NCBI GenBank assembly: GCA_911728435.2
Contig: OU452204.1
Coordinates: 14,384,001-14,448,000 of the forward strand
Length of the DNA stretch: 64,000 nt
Reading direction: 5' to 3'
Source: Apoderus coryli
Lineage: Eukaryota > Arthropoda > Insecta > Coleoptera > Attelabidae
Part shown: positions 35,463-48,700 of the stretch, one piece after another
How positions within the stretch are numbered: the stretch's first letter is position 1
How the letters are laid out: each line of letters begins with the position of its first letter
Position numbers and translations under genes: made by a program
Notes under the pieces: generated by a model
What the model was told of the DNA's origin: nothing
What the model saw: only the letters and a program-made list of their open reading frames with translations
Database searches by the model: none

Positions 35463-36637
35463 ATGGGGAAAACAATGAATTTTGAAGTACTTGTGGGCAC
35501 ATATGAAGAATATTTGTTAGGATACTATTTTTCTGCCAAGGTAGGTACTATATTAAACATTGAAAACTTTACGAATTTTAATAATATTATTTCTTTCAGG
35601 AAGGCAAACTATCTCAAAGTTTCGCATCCCATGACCACACTAGTAGTATACGGTCTTTAGCTGTCTGTGACAATTATTTAGCCTCAGGTGCTGCTGATGA
35701 TCGTATAATTGTCTATAATTTGAAAACTAGAAAAGAATACTCTATGCTAACACATCATGATTCAACTGTGACTGCGTTAGATTTTACAAATAACCATTCC
35801 CATATTATTTCTGGAAGTAGTGATGGTGTTTTGGCTATGGCTAGAGTTGGTAGTTGGCAAGTGGAGAAGAAATGGGATAAAGCACATGGAGGGTCCCCAA
35901 TACACGCTATTGCAGTACATAGTACTGGTAAACTCGCCCTGACATTAGGTGGTGATTGCACTTTAAGAACATGGAATTTAGTCAAAGGTAGACCAGCTTA
36001 TACTATTAATTTAACCACTAAATCTAAAGACGCCAAAAGTTTAGAACATCTAATATGGGCACCAGACAGTGTAAGATTTTTGTTATTCGGGGGTAAATAC
36101 GCGGAGATATGGAGTATAGAAACCGGTGGTATGTTAAAAGTATTTGAACATAATGAAAAAGTGACTAGTGGAATATGGTTGGATAATGAACGAGTCTTAC
36201 TTGGTCATGAAAATGGTGAAGTTACAGAAATAGATATTGAAACGGGAGATATGATTAGTCTTGACGCACACGAAAGTAGAATTAAGTGTTTGAAGCAGTA
36301 TAAGAAATGGATAGTTACAGCTTGTAGTAATGGCGAAATTAAAATATTTGATAAAGAGCTAAATGAATTAGCTAAAGTTAATATTGGTTGTAGAATTACT
36401 TGCATAACAGTCAGCCCAAGTTATGATGTAGCCAAAGAGGAAAAAGAAGAAGATATTGAGAACGCTGAACAGGTTGTGGAAGAGCCCCAGAATAAAGGCA
36501 ATAAAAGAAACTTTGGCAGTGTAGTAATACAAATTGAAGATGAGGATGAAACGGAGCACATGCCTAAGACAAAGGAACGAAAGAAATATACTGATACAAA
36601 ATCTACAACCCAACGCAAGAAAAAGAAGAAAGTATAA
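35463..36637 (+). CDS. PAK1IP1: p21-activated kinase-interacting protein 1 / MAK11 (WD40)
   Basis: Two exons: 35463-35540 and 35600-36637 (371 residues). The protein begins FEVLVGTYEEYLLGY like other PAK1IP1 proteins and forms a WD40 propeller (repeats beginning near ASHDHTSSIRSLAV, HHDSTVTALDF, AHGGSPIHAIAV with GKLALTLGGDCTLRTWNLV, and DAHESRIKCL). A lysine-rich, nucleolar-type tail (KSTTQRKKKKKV) closes it. PAK1IP1/Mak11 acts in 60S ribosomal subunit assembly and can inhibit PAK1. I used the ATG at 35463; a second in-frame ATG four codons later is equally possible. Confidence 0.94.
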
Positions 36638-36881
36638 TTATTAATAATTTTTATTTATGATGCGGCCTCGACGTTTAGGTGCCAGTTATTTTGTAAATTG
36701 AAATTTATTCTTAATCTAAACTAAAATAAACTAGGGTAAAATGATTTGTATTTTTCTTATGAGTAATTAGTAATTATTATCCTTATATCTCGATCAACTG
36801 GACTGATAGGAGAATGTGAAATTATCATCGCCATTCAACTCACTTCCATTTTTGTTGTAAAAGGTAGTAATAACTGTCAAC

Positions 36882-36924
36882 ATTAGGGTTATTCTTTCGT
36901 ACTGAACTAAGTGAATAATCTGAA
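36882..36924 (+). repeat. 43-bp interspersed repeat, copy 2 (MITE end?)
   Basis: Nearly identical to 29217-29259. A partly matching inverted copy ends at about 37350 (GAATAACCGT), so 36882-37350 may be a roughly 470-bp inverted-repeat element. The internal palindrome at 37274 would then lie within it. Confidence 0.5.
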
Positions 36925-37273
36925 AATTGTCAGTCCATTCACGATTGTGCGTATTCTTTCGACATCGGTCGCTTCTACCAAACTGATTAAAATTCCTACC
37001 CCCCTTGCCGCTTACTGATCAACCTCTAGGCTAGGTACCGGTTAGTTCGTTCAGTTAACAGTTAACCTCTAAAGTATTGAATATATAGAGATACCTAATT
37101 GGAATATGATTTCGAATCAAACCAATAAATTGTAAAAGTTTAAAACATGGATAATAATATCATGGAGTAAATAATTTTCCAGTTTTCAGAGCAGTTTTGG
37201 TTGTTTTCGAGGTTAAGTGAAAAACATTCACAAAAATGATGATCTTTCGGTTTCGCCAAATATTCAGTTCAGT

Positions 37274-37295
37274 CATTGTCTTTAAAAAGACAATG
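37274..37295. promoter_or_regulatory. Palindrome copy upstream of ecdysoneless
   Basis: CATTGTCTTTA followed by AAAAGACAATG; perfect except at the centre. About 0.94 kb before the ecdysoneless start. Confidence 0.55.
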
Positions 37296-37417
37296 GTTCA
37301 GTATAATCAGATTCACTTGTTCAGATCAATCACTACAAAAGAATAACCGTATTGATGTTATTTGGTATTGAAAGATAACGCCTAATATAACTGATTATTA
37401 AAAACCCTACATTAATA

Positions 37418-37570
37418 CATTGCCTATAAAAAGCAATGCCACAGCCCTAGACAACAACTTTGCTTGTCTAAGGCCACAGCACAGTATAATAATAATGCTG
37501 TGGCCACAGCATATTATTTTATGCTGACAATGTCGTATACTATTGTCATTGTAAAGACAATGCTGTCAGC
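37418..37570. repeat. Nested palindrome cluster
   Basis: Within 153 bp: CATTGCC..AGCAATG (37418-37438), AGACAA/TTGTCT hairpin (37450-37469), GGCCACAGCA/TGCTGTGGCC (37472-37481 with 37496-37505), the perfect 18-bp palindrome ATGCTGTGGCCACAGCAT (37495-37512), GCTGACA/TGTCAGC (37523-37529 with 37564-37570), and inside that the family palindrome 37541-37562. The dyads overlap, so several alternative hairpins are possible. Confidence 0.75.
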
Positions 37571-38217
37571 TGAACTGATGTGACTTGATCCTTAGTCACT
37601 CACTTGCTTCTCGCCCCAATTGTCAACTATTTTTGAAGGAATGTTCAATTAAGTTAGGTGAGTGGAAATCAGTTAATAACGCGATACGTTATTCCTATTC
37701 ATGTGCTTAAGCACGCGCACTGGTTATGTTGTCACGTAATCAGTGTGCGCTGTCGGTGACAAAAAGTTCCTTTCGCAGTGTAAGTCGTAAACCATAAACA
37801 GTTGTGAGTTACAGACATACAACGCGATTAATTTTGACACTAACAATGAGGTTAGATGCTATAATAAAAATGTATATCTTTAATTAAAATACGTCCTCAA
37901 ATTTTGAAACCGGAGCACTACAGATAAAAAGTTCATTATACACGTTAATGCAATAACGTACTTGAATTTCTAATGTCAATTTTAAAAACTACGCCAACCA
38001 CAACTGTTTTGAGAATAATTGTCACAGTATTTGTTTTTCACCCCCTGATTATTCTTTCTCGATGGGAAAATACAAACTGCGCTAAAATTCAAGCGCATGC
38101 GCCATAAGTTATAAAAATAATTTCAATTTCAGTGACCAGTGATATCCGCCGTGATTCGTGATTAATAAACAAACATCGTGTTTGTGGACAATTTGCATTT
38201 TAAATTTTAATTTAAAA

Positions 38218-41200
38218 ATGGCAAATAACGTTCTAGAAACGGTCCGAGAAGATGATTTCGTTGAATACTATTTATTTCCTCAAGTAGAATCAGCTGACGA
38301 GAGAGAACAAGAAATTATATTAAATAGTGTTTTAAACAAAGCGAATAAAATTATCAATAAATATACGGCAAACTATCTATGGCACAAAGATGAGTTCAAA
38401 TTGGCCCCTCGAACAACAATGTCGAATTATTTGAGTCATATCGATGGTGGTAATGGTAAGTACATAATATATTTTTTTCATAATGTATAATAAATAATTT
38501 GGTGTTCTTCTAGAAAACCTTCCACCTCACTTATATGGTGTATCTCATTATGGCGATAATATTGAAGATGAATGGTTTATTGTGTTTATTTTAAAACAGT
38601 TAACAAAAGAGTTAACCGGCACTATCTCTAGAGTGTATGATATTGATGGTGAATTCCTTTTAATTGAAGCAGCCGAATATTTGCCAAACTGGGCGACTCC
38701 TGAGACGTGCGAGGAAAGAGTAAGTCAGTATTAGGTTAATTATTGCGTGAGACATTAAAAGTAGCGACCTATTAAACGTTTAAGTGGATAATAAAACAAT
38801 GCACCCATATGGACTTTCTTGGAAATGAATCAATACAATAGGTTCCTATTGTGTCTTGCTGTTGACCTTCTTTGGGTCAAAAAACTTAACTTTTGTTAAG
38901 ATTTTGTATATATAGGTTTATTACCCATTAGCTTTAACACTAAAAATACATGCATTAGGTATGTAACAGGAAGTTGAACTTTTTTTAATATATGTACCTA
39001 TCTTAGATTCATAATTAGAATACGCAAACACCTGACTAGTTCTAGTTTTTTATGGTATCTTATTATTATCTAGTTATACGTGCTTTGTATTTGTGTGTTT
39101 TGCTACTAATTTTATTATGTTGTTTCCATATATGTTCAGTTCAACTTTATTGTTTTTCTGAGTGTTTTCGACCTTGCTATTCAGAACTATAGAAAATATC
39201 GCGAACAATAGCATCTTCATTTTGTTTTAGTCAGCTATAAGATAATTCCTATATTTCAAACAAGTAAATATAAAAGGGAACTAAAATTATAGATATATGG
39301 TAAATTAATTATAAACTTTAATATCTCTAAGCAATTGTAATATAAGACGGTTCACAATATACCGTTGACCTTTACTTCAGGACATTCAAATATCTTCAAA
39401 TGAAATAAATAATATAAATATTTATTACTACATATTGATTTATTTTAAATTAAGACCAATTAATAATACTCAGTTCCACTCTTCTACTTCACTGTATATT
39501 TAGTTCTGTGTGGTGAGGCTCTCAATAGGTTGCACGAGGTTAGGGATTTGGGGGTTAAATTTGATGAGGAATTGACGACATTCATTCCTTACATTGTGAG
39601 AGTTGTTTCCGCTTCACTGTTGCTGGGATTTTTTCATTAGAAACAGCAAATGATTTCAAGATGTGGATACCTTGAAATTGATTACGTTTTCGTTAGATCA
39701 AAACCCAACGAACCCAATTTATGAGTCTCATATTCGTACTCTTGAGTCAATCCAGAGGGGTTTCCTTAAATATTTGGCCTATCGAGAGGACGAGGTTTAT
39801 CCTACCGCACGTTCTTGCTGGGCTGTGTGAGATTTCTAGTTCCTCGTTTTGCGGCTAGACATTCAGCTACAAACGCTGTAGTACAGCTAGAACAAACGTT
39901 CTCTATCAGAGTCCTATATACTTCATGTGTTCGGCGTTCAATCGCGTCTGATATCAATGGATCGTCACTTCCTCAAGTTGTTGGTCTTGTCGGTGAATGA
40001 TGGCGCGGATGATTGATGGTTCAGCGCAGAGGCTGGCAAACTCTAATTAGTATAAATTGTATTGTGTGATTTTGATTGTTTAGTTATTTGCTTTTTTATT
40101 TGTATGTATGTCTTGAACATTTTTACCTGAAACGCAAAATGATATTATGCCGTTGGGTGAGACATTCATTAAAAAAATATAAGATGCCTCGTTTGTAGAC
40201 AAGGATTTTAATTTCATTGTACAAAATATAACTGAGTTAATATTTTTCTTTCAGGTTTACATTTATGATGGCAACATTCACCTTATACCAGTCACAGATC
40301 TCGAAGACCCTTCGATCTCTGTCGTCAACGCCATATCAACAATCCGCCAGAATCCATCCCAAACTGTTGCCTCGCAAGATATACAAAATAGTGTAAAAAA
40401 CAAACTCAATTCTTATCCGGACAAAATTAAAGATAATTTACATCACAGCACAATATACGTTCCTATAGCGATCGCGGCAATTTTAAAAGCTAAACCTAAC
40501 TTAATTGCTCCAGCAGTTCTAGCGTTTTGTAATAGAGATCCTGTAGATCTAAAAGCTTGTAGGGCCATGAAGTATTTTCCACCAGAAAATCGTGTTAAAA
40601 CTAGAGTTACCTTTACCAAATGCCTATACGCCATGCTAATGCACAGTAAATATCTTCCAGATCGTAGAACAGGATGGAATTTACCACCGGTAACAAGTGT
40701 TGACTACAAATCGCACATTTTAGGTGTAAAAGTAGCATGTGGCTTTGAAATATTATCGGCTCAAGCTAAACCAAGTGCTGATATTGAAGGGGATAAAGCT
40801 TGGAACAAATACCTTAACAGTCTTAGAGATAAAGGGTACTTCAAAGATCTCTTAGAACATTCTAGAGAGTATAATAACCTATTAAACAAGGCGAAAGAGT
40901 ACTACATAAACCATAGAGATACAATGCATTACAGCCCAGCAATCGGTCAAGAAATATTGGACATGCTACGCAGTATTGAATTAAATTCTGAAGAATTAAA
41001 GCGGGCATCTGATAACTTACAATCAGATGATGACGATTCTTGGATGAATATTAGTCCAGAAGAATTAGATAAGATGTTGCAAGAAAAATACGGCCAACGG
41101 AAAATGTTTAAAGGCAACAATAATTCTGATGCAGAAAATTTTGCAGGAAAGATAAACACATTTTTAAATCATGTATCCGATATTGAAGGAGCAGAATTTC

Positions 41201-41718
41201 CTGATAATGAAGTACCGATTCGACCGCCGCGGAATAAGAATAAATTTGGGAAAGTTTCGTTTCAACAGAATTCTTCAGACAATGTGCCAAATAATAAGAT
41301 AAATTTCGACGCCAACTCATTTTCTTGTGCAGTTCAGAATATTTTGAATTTTGTTATACCCGAAGACGATTCTTGGGATTTGGATACAGATTCTGATATG
41401 AGCGAATACGAAAATGATGATAAAATGAATACAGAAGAATCTTACGCTGAAACAAACACTAAAAAAAGTAAAATGGAGAAATATATGGCGGCAATGGATG
41501 CAGAACTTGCTAAAACTACAATTGGTGATAGTTTTGAAAAGAAAAAGACACAAAAACAGGATAATTTTGAGGATATTGAAGATTTCCAACCAGTAGATAT
41601 AGATTTGAATGCGTTAAAGAATATAATGGAGAGTTATCGTAGTCAGATGGGTGAGGCTGGACCTTCTAGTAATATGCTAGGACCAATGGGATTGGATTTG
41701 GATGCTAAGGATGATTAA
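38218..41718 (+). CDS. ecd: Ecdysoneless (ECD) homolog
   Basis: Three exons: 38218-38455, 38514-38719, 40255-41718 (635 residues). Start MANNVLETVREDDFVEYYLFP; then DEWFIVFILKQLTKEL, DIDGEFLLIEAAEYLPNW, VYIYDGNIHLIP and RVKTRVTFTKCLYAMLMHSK, all hallmarks of the SGT1/ECD family. The C-terminal third is acidic, with DDDDSWMNISPEELDKML and a late SWDLDTDSDMSEYE stretch. Ecdysoneless works with the U5 snRNP assembly factors (PRPF8 chaperoning) and affects ecdysone production in flies. The 1.5-kb second intron contains a LINE relic. The only large exon is the last one. Confidence 0.96.
39480..40010 (+). mobile_element. Frameshifted LINE reverse transcriptase relic in ecdysoneless intron 2
   Basis: Plus-strand pieces in several frames match one LINE protein in order: RLHEVRDLGVKFDEELTTFI, then the segment around ESHIRTLESIQRGFLKYLAY and REDEVYPTARSCWAV. 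The last is the post-palm thumb motif (RTLESIQRRFLRYL). Stops and shifts are frequent. Confidence 0.75.
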
Positions 41719-41759
41719 GAGGCTGTTTTAAAAAAAATTATGAATTAAGTTTGATATCT

Positions 41760-42326
41760 AAAGTATTTATACGTTTAAGAGCAATTATTACTCTAGATAT
41801 CTATGCCATTAAAAATATGTCTAGATTACATAAACCAAGAAGCTTAATTTTGATAATCTTATTAAGAATAGAATTTTAAATAAAGGAAATGACGAATGTG
41901 TCCGATAGAGTTTTTACCAAATTTTTTGTCATATTAATAGCTGTGTTAATAGAGTGCTGTAAGTTTGCCCCAAATTTCTAAATCAAGAAGACAAAATAGT
42001 TCTTAATCATGGTTCACAATTTTGTACATCTAGTTTATATGCGGGACTTCTAATATAAACTTATTTGAGATGAACTTAACAAGTCATACATTGGTAAAGG
42101 ATTCCCACTCCAGTCCGATATCCAGTGTAATATTGTGATAAAGTCAGTGGTGATGGCGGCGGTTATTTCATTTGAACAAAATATGTGTGGATTATAACCA
42201 CTGTAAGTTCCCTGACTCTGGCCTCTACGGAGCCGAGGATCATGATGATGCTGATACTATCTCGGGCAACCGTAATGCTGATTTCAACGAAAAAAGCATT
42301 TTAGCATTATAACGACTTGAAGCTTT
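41760..42326. other. Ecdysoneless 3' flank, nothing recognised
   Basis: AT-rich DNA after the ecdysoneless stop. A somewhat GC-richer patch at 42100-42290 has no coding signal. Confidence 0.5.
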
Positions 42327-42364
42327 TTTATAATAACCCCAATATGTATTGGGGTTATTATAAA
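42327..42364. repeat. Perfect 38-bp palindrome
   Basis: 18-bp arms TTTATAATAACCCCAATA and the exact complement around TG. It lies between the 3' ends of ecdysoneless and TUG. It resembles a bidirectional terminator in shape, but nothing shows that role. Confidence 0.9.
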
Positions 42365-42889
42365 ATAGGTCTGTTCATAGATCAGTCAGAACAATTATCA
42401 TTGCCGGTACTGACAAAAAGAATGGGCATGTATCGGTCTACCAACATGGCTTATAACTGAATCAAGTGAACCAATTGTATAAACATTGAGTGAGATTTCG
42501 TAGGTGGTATTAATTGTAGCAGGGTATTTTTATCTACGAAGTATGTGATTATGTTGGAATTTTTAAAAGATATTATATTTAAGTACTTAAACATGTCAGC
42601 CATATTATTTCTTCACGTAAATATAAAATATTTATAATAAGTATGTATTATGCAGATTAATCAAAATTTATTAAAGTATCTAGTCCAATTACGATTTAGT
42701 TACATAGTAATTTTTGTAAATTCTTTTTTACTTTTTTATTATCCATATATTAAAAATATATTTGAAAAATAAACACGTATGTCCAATCAAAAATTGTGTG
42801 TAATTTAATTAAGTTTTCAAATAAATACAAAATAACAAATTAGCAATTAATATAACAAAACATAATATTTTAATAGTAGAACTTTCTGT

Positions 42890-44964
42890 TCATTGTTTAA
42901 ACCATTTTGGTACATTTTCGGTAGTTTTGACAATTTTCCGTTCATAATTAGGTGCGGTATCATGTGTAATACCCGTACTTGTGCTGGCACCTGCGTTTGC
43001 ATTCGCAGTGTCTTCTGTACATTCCATGTAATCATCAGAATCGTCGTCTTGAATCTGTCTGGTGTTTTCATGCCTTAAAGGAATTATTAAATTAATTCTT
43101 GTTTCTAAACTCCAAATTCATAAGAAATTATCCGATAAAAGGAATGATAACGAAAATGTATGTGAATACAAACCTAAATTTAGCAGCAGCTAAACTGGCA
43201 ACAGAATTTGATATTATTTTGTCTTTAAGTTCCTTCTTTAAAATATCATCTCTGTTCTCCTCATTTGTGCCGAAATGTAACAAAGCACCTGGTACACAAC
43301 CTATTTCAATAAGTTTACTATGCTCATCCAAAACTGACTTTGGGGGCGTAAGATCTGATATATAAAACATATATAGTATTTAGTTTTAACCTGTATAGAT
43401 AATGGTACCTACACAAATAGAAGTTCATTTTATTGTCATCCAAATATTCCTTGACAAACTCTTTAACTTCACTTATTGTATCGATCGGTGAAAAAATTCC
43501 TTGAAGCACAATTCTATCAGGAAATTGTACTCTTATAATAGCTTTCTTGTATCTGTTCAACTGCCTTAACTGTTTCTTCGATTCTTCCAATTTTCTTAAT
43601 TCAGCTGTCCTCAAAGGGGTATTATCCATTTCATAACGCATTTTTCTGACATCTTTTAATATTCTTTTAGCATCCGTAATTGTTAATTCGAAGAAGTCAT
43701 CTGGTAAATCCTCAGTAGGTATAGACGAAGAAGTTTGTTGAGAAAATAACATGGCGTTTCTTTTTCCCAACTAGAAAAATTAACAAATCTAAACTAATGG
43801 AATGATTTCATTCGAATAAAGATTTCTTAAATTCAATCTAAATACTTTGAATTTCTTAATCAATAAATTAGTTTTTCACTTACAAACACAAATTCTTCCT
43901 CCATACTGTTTTTCCTCGAATTAGCCTGCACTTTAGAGTTTTTTTTGCAAGATTCTAATTCCATGTTTTCTACCAAATTATTGCTTTTTATCATACTATA
44001 TCCCATATTTTTCTTTTTCTCTTCTTGTCCTTTGTCATCATCTGTCGATTTACGTTTTTCTCGAGCCAATTTTAAAACATCCACTTTAGTGTCTTTAACA
44101 TTTCTTTGAGGTTTAAAATCACACGTAGCTGCATCTGAACTCTTAGAGTCATCTACGAATATGTGATATTAAAGTTGATTTACATAAAGCACTGAAACTA
44201 GTGAAACATTAAACATTGTTATGAACAAATTTTTATGCCAGTAATGCTGTGAAATAATCTAACTAAACGTAATAACTACTTACTTTCAATTTGACTTTTA
44301 GAAGCAACATTTTGACTTTCATTGGAGTTGGGTTCTTCAAGTGGTTGGAACTTCCTTAAATAAGGTTTTTCTTCCACTGGCTTCGAAGGCAATGGTGCAG
44401 AAACATTTGCTTGCTTCCTTAAAAGCTCCGGATCTCGATTAATTACTCTGATCATAGCTCTACCGCCTGTTATACCTAAACTACGTAAATTACAATTATC
44501 TAATTCATCTCCATATATCTCTCTTCTAGTGTAAATTACTACTGGATTTTTGTCTTCTGCGAGAACTTCTGGACATACCTTATGTAGCACTTGGAATAAG
44601 GTATCACCAGCTTTAAATGTGTCTGTTAATCTTGTACCATCCTCTAAATTTATTGCCAGAATTATATCTGATTCTACACGATTTTTAATAGCTGATGTTA
44701 GTTCTAATTGAGCATTATTCGGTAAACCAGAAAAACGAAAAGTTGCAGTTGTATCTAAAACTTTGTTATGATGTTTGATATCGTATTCTTCTGGTTTAAA
44801 CCCTTGTTTCTTGCAGACCTCTTCGATAATCTAAAATTCACAATAACACTAAAAATGGATATTCCTGAATATAAACGTACCTGTAAAATAGTTGTATGGG
44901 GTGTACATTTAACAGTTTGCCTTCTACCGTTTGGAGCTAACACACAAACACTTTGGCCTGACAT
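42890..44964 (-). CDS. ASPSCR1: ASPSCR1/TUG UBX-domain protein
   Basis: Six exons on the minus strand: 44964-44881, 44830-44284, 44152-43884, 43770-43413, 43354-43174, 43073-42890 (540 residues). The N-terminal ubiquitin-like domain (CVLAPNGRRQTVKCTPHTTI, followed by the helix IIEEVCKKQGF) and a second Ubl-like region with GITGGRAMIRVI are followed by a charged linker and the UBX domain (AIIRVQFPDRIVLQGIFSP, then FYLYLTPPKSVLDE). TUG proteins bind p97/VCP and tether glucose-transporter vesicles. Joining exon 4 (donor GTAGGT at 43412) to exon 5 gives FYLYLTPPK, matching FYLFITPPK of relatives. Divergent from DMC1, with 808 bp between start codons. Confidence 0.95.
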
Positions 44965-44989
44965 ATTTTTTTTTCTAAAAAGCAATATT

Positions 44990-45770
44990 AGAGCTTAAAA
45001 ATTACTTTTTCTGTAAATAGAAAGTTTATTTTTAAAATTTTGACTGTCATTGTCAACAAAAATAAAAAATTAGGTTATTTTTTTTCCAAAGAATCACAAA
45101 CAAGCTCATTCCCAACCTATGCGTTTTCTACAAACTCAGATCAGCTAGGCTGATGTGACACAATCACCTACTGCTCAACTCACTTCTGTTTTTAACAAAC
45201 AAAATATTTGAAATCATTTTGCGGACAAATAACATAATATTGTAATGGTTAGAACCCTTTAGTTTACGTCATTTTTAGAAACACTATAAAGATATAGCAT
45301 TTCTAAAAAAAAATAAGAAATATCTTATGGTCAATTTCTTATTTATCATACTTTTATGGGATTCATATCCAAACATTTGTGACCTATTGGAACAACTTAC
45401 TGTGTTCTGTTACGCTCACTGTCTGGCAAAAAATGTAAGCCATGGATTGGCGATTACACTGTCTATATTTTTAACCTTTCTGTCTATACAAGGATGTTAA
45501 CAAAGTCCCATATACCAACATCTACAGAACAGATATTTAAAAATTCATCATCATTAATTTTAATCGTTTTTCACAGGACATGAATATATTTTAATTTGTT
45601 AGCAACATCATTGCATTAGACCATATTATTATGTAGCTAATTTCAAATACTATTTAAAACATTTGATAAACGATTTTTGACAGATTATACAGAGTTCGAC
45701 ATATTGAAAATTTCAAAGCGTTTTGCCTGTAAGTTCACACTGAAATTATAATTTTACTCCCAAAACACGA
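44990..45770. other. Divergent intergenic region TUG/DMC1
   Basis: Must contain both promoters. No TATA box, dyad or transposon could be singled out. A half-site-like 'gtcattgtcaac' at about 45045 is not palindromic. Confidence 0.4.
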
Positions 45771-45772
45771 AA

Positions 45773-48700
45773 ATGATATCAACAGCAGAAAAAGATGATA
45801 AAATGGAAGTAGCAAATAGCGAAAGCAATAAAACTGAAGAATCATTCGATAATATTGAAGAAGAAGAAGGTGAAAGTTTCTTCCAAGATATTGACCTACT
45901 AGCCGAACAAAAAGTCTCATCACAAGATGTAAGGCGTTTGAAGAAATGTGGTATAAATACCATAAAAGGGCTACAAATGACTGTTCGCAAAAAGTTGCTC
46001 TGTATTAAAGGATTTAATGAAGAAAAAGTCAATATTATTAAAGAAGCATGTTGTAAAATTTCGGTTAGTGATGGCTTCATTACGGCGTTGGATGTTTGTG
46101 ACCAAAGAAAGCAAGTCTTTAAGTTAACTACTGGAAGTAAAACTTTGGAGTAAGTAAAATCTGTCTGTCTTTAATGCTAATCTTAGCTTTGATTTTGAAA
46201 TTACCAAGGCATTCCTTTTTTACGGCTTAAAGTTTAGATGGCGTAGGTATATAAGAATTCTTACATACCTGGTTCTGTGCAACCTCAAGGATTCTGAAAA
46301 TTAACGCTCTAAATCTTTGTCAGCTACTACTTCCTAACAAATATCTGTTGTTACATTTTGCAATTATTCTTTTTAGTAAACTTCTTGGTGGAGGAGTTGA
46401 ATCCATGTCAATAACTGAGATATTTGGAGAGTTCGGTACCGGAAAAACTCAGATAGCCCATACTTTATGCATCACAGCACAAATGCCTGGAGCAAATAAT
46501 TATATGGGTGGAAAAGTAATTTTTATCGATACAGAACACACTTTGTATCCTTTTGAGAAATTCTACATTTATTAAAACATTTAGGTAATTTATAATATGA
46601 ATTTTGTCGTTTATATATTTCTTAACTAAACTTGAAGTCGCCCTGAAAGACTTCGAGCAATCTCTGATAGATTTGATTTAGACCAGACATCAGCATTAGA
46701 AAATATTCTGTATGCCAGAGCATACAATTCCGAACATCAGTTTGAGTTGCTCAATAAGTAAGTTTGAGACAATCCATGTCATACTCACGGTTCTAATATA
46801 CATTATGTTTGTAGTGTTTCGGCTAAATTCCACGATGAACCCGGAATGTTTAAACTGTTAATCATTGACTCGATTATAGCTTTGTTCCGGGTAGATTATA
46901 CTGGTCGAGAGGAACTGTCAGAGAGGCAAATCAAGTTGGGACAGATGATGTCGCGGTTACAGGTAATTTAATAATAATAATAATAGCCTTTATTTTTAAA
47001 TGGGCAATTGTCTCAACTCCCTTTCGAGTTGCATATATATAGCAATTATTATAATACCCGATACCCCTTTATATCAGAATCAACTAGGAAAGATCGGGTT
47101 ATGCAGACTCGCATATCTGTGTTCTAGCTGTTACTTTCCCCACCCTCAGGCATAGTATTCACGACATTTTTCCGCATCCAGCTGCCGGTTTGTTCTTTTT
47201 ACTCATTTTGTTTGCCAACCTAGTTCGGATACTCCAACTATCCTGTAAACGTCCATTGAAATCTGACCTGCAGCACCATATGAATGCCAATATCTCGTGG
47301 GACGTAAAGCACTCAAACAAGTCCAATTGCAACTTCACTTCCTAGTTTAAGGGTCAGAAGCAGAAGAGATACGATCAACAACCACCTGAGAAGTGAGTCA
47401 TGCGAGACACAACAAAAGTCTTGGATATATCTAGTGTTACCATTGCCATTGTGTATATCTATTGCTTTATTGAACAATTTTGGTGCATTCTTCCGGTATA
47501 ATCGGAAGTAACTAGTTGAAAAAAGTAAACAAATTCTTTCGTTATCTCTGTTTAGAAAATCAGTGAAGAATACAACGTCGCCATTTTGATAACAAATCAA
47601 ATCACCAATGATTACAAAAATATGCTACTGTCAGATATGGATGACACAAAACCCACTGGTGGAAATGCTTTAGCGTTTGTATCAACCAACCGAGTAGCTT
47701 TGAAGAAAGGTAAGTGATATTTGACCAACATCAGAATTGTCTGAAAAACATTCTATTTCTAATTGTGTGTCCGATATCTGAGACCAACGCTAGCAGATGT
47801 CACTTTTAGTGACTACTTTTGTTGAACTACTCTAATCTGGATTGCAGCAAATGTTCGAACTGTGCTCCGTCAACATCTAAACAGTTAGGAAGCCATAATT
47901 CGAATTCTTTGACGTTTCGTATCATACTTATTCGGGGGTCCATAGGGGTTAGGTTAGGCGACCTAGCAGACTACTATAGTGTAGTTATAGTATAGTAAGC
48001 GAAATTAATCATGCTTCCTGCGTGAGTGGCCAATGCTACAATGTTTTGCGTTTATTGTATGCAAACTGGAGTATTCTGACGAAAAACATGCGAAAGTCTG
48101 ATTCTATCAAGATTGAACTACTGCAATGTCGTGTATTTTCCTTGTTTAGATGCTGTTACTAGGAACCGCTTACAAAACTGTTGTTGTCGGTTGATTCATA
48201 ATCTCCGGAGATATGATCAATTTCTGAGGCTTGAATTGGTTGAAGAAGACAAATTTATTTGAATTTAACTTTTTTGTTGTTAAAAATTAAGCGAAAACCG
48301 CACCTCAAGCAGCACCTATGGTCGCAGCAGGAAAATCAAATGATTTTATAAATTATAGTTTTTTTGTTTCTTTTTTGATCTTTTTTTTTTTTTTTGTAAT
48401 TGCATACCTTATGTAAGTATATTACATTTTTTTTCTCTTTTCTACTTTTGTTATATACTAAATTTAAATTTAAGTAGGTATTATTATTTTTGTTATTGTT
48501 ATTTTTGCTACGGTAATTTTTTTTTCGTTTTTATTTTGCTTTACAATTTAATTTATTTTTATTTTTCTAAAAATGGTTAAGTCGTTAAGTGTGAATGACC
48601 ACTGGGCTAGACTTCGCCAAATAAAGACGTTTATCATTACTAATCGATTTCACCCCTTCGTCCAATCCATCGGTGTGAAATACTTCGTTTAAATATTGAT

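Noticed and set aside
40443..40634. Minus-strand frames inside ecdysoneless, PAK1IP1, ZC3H15, CAP and TUG
   Set aside because: They overlap long, well-supported coding exons antisense and show no family resemblance.
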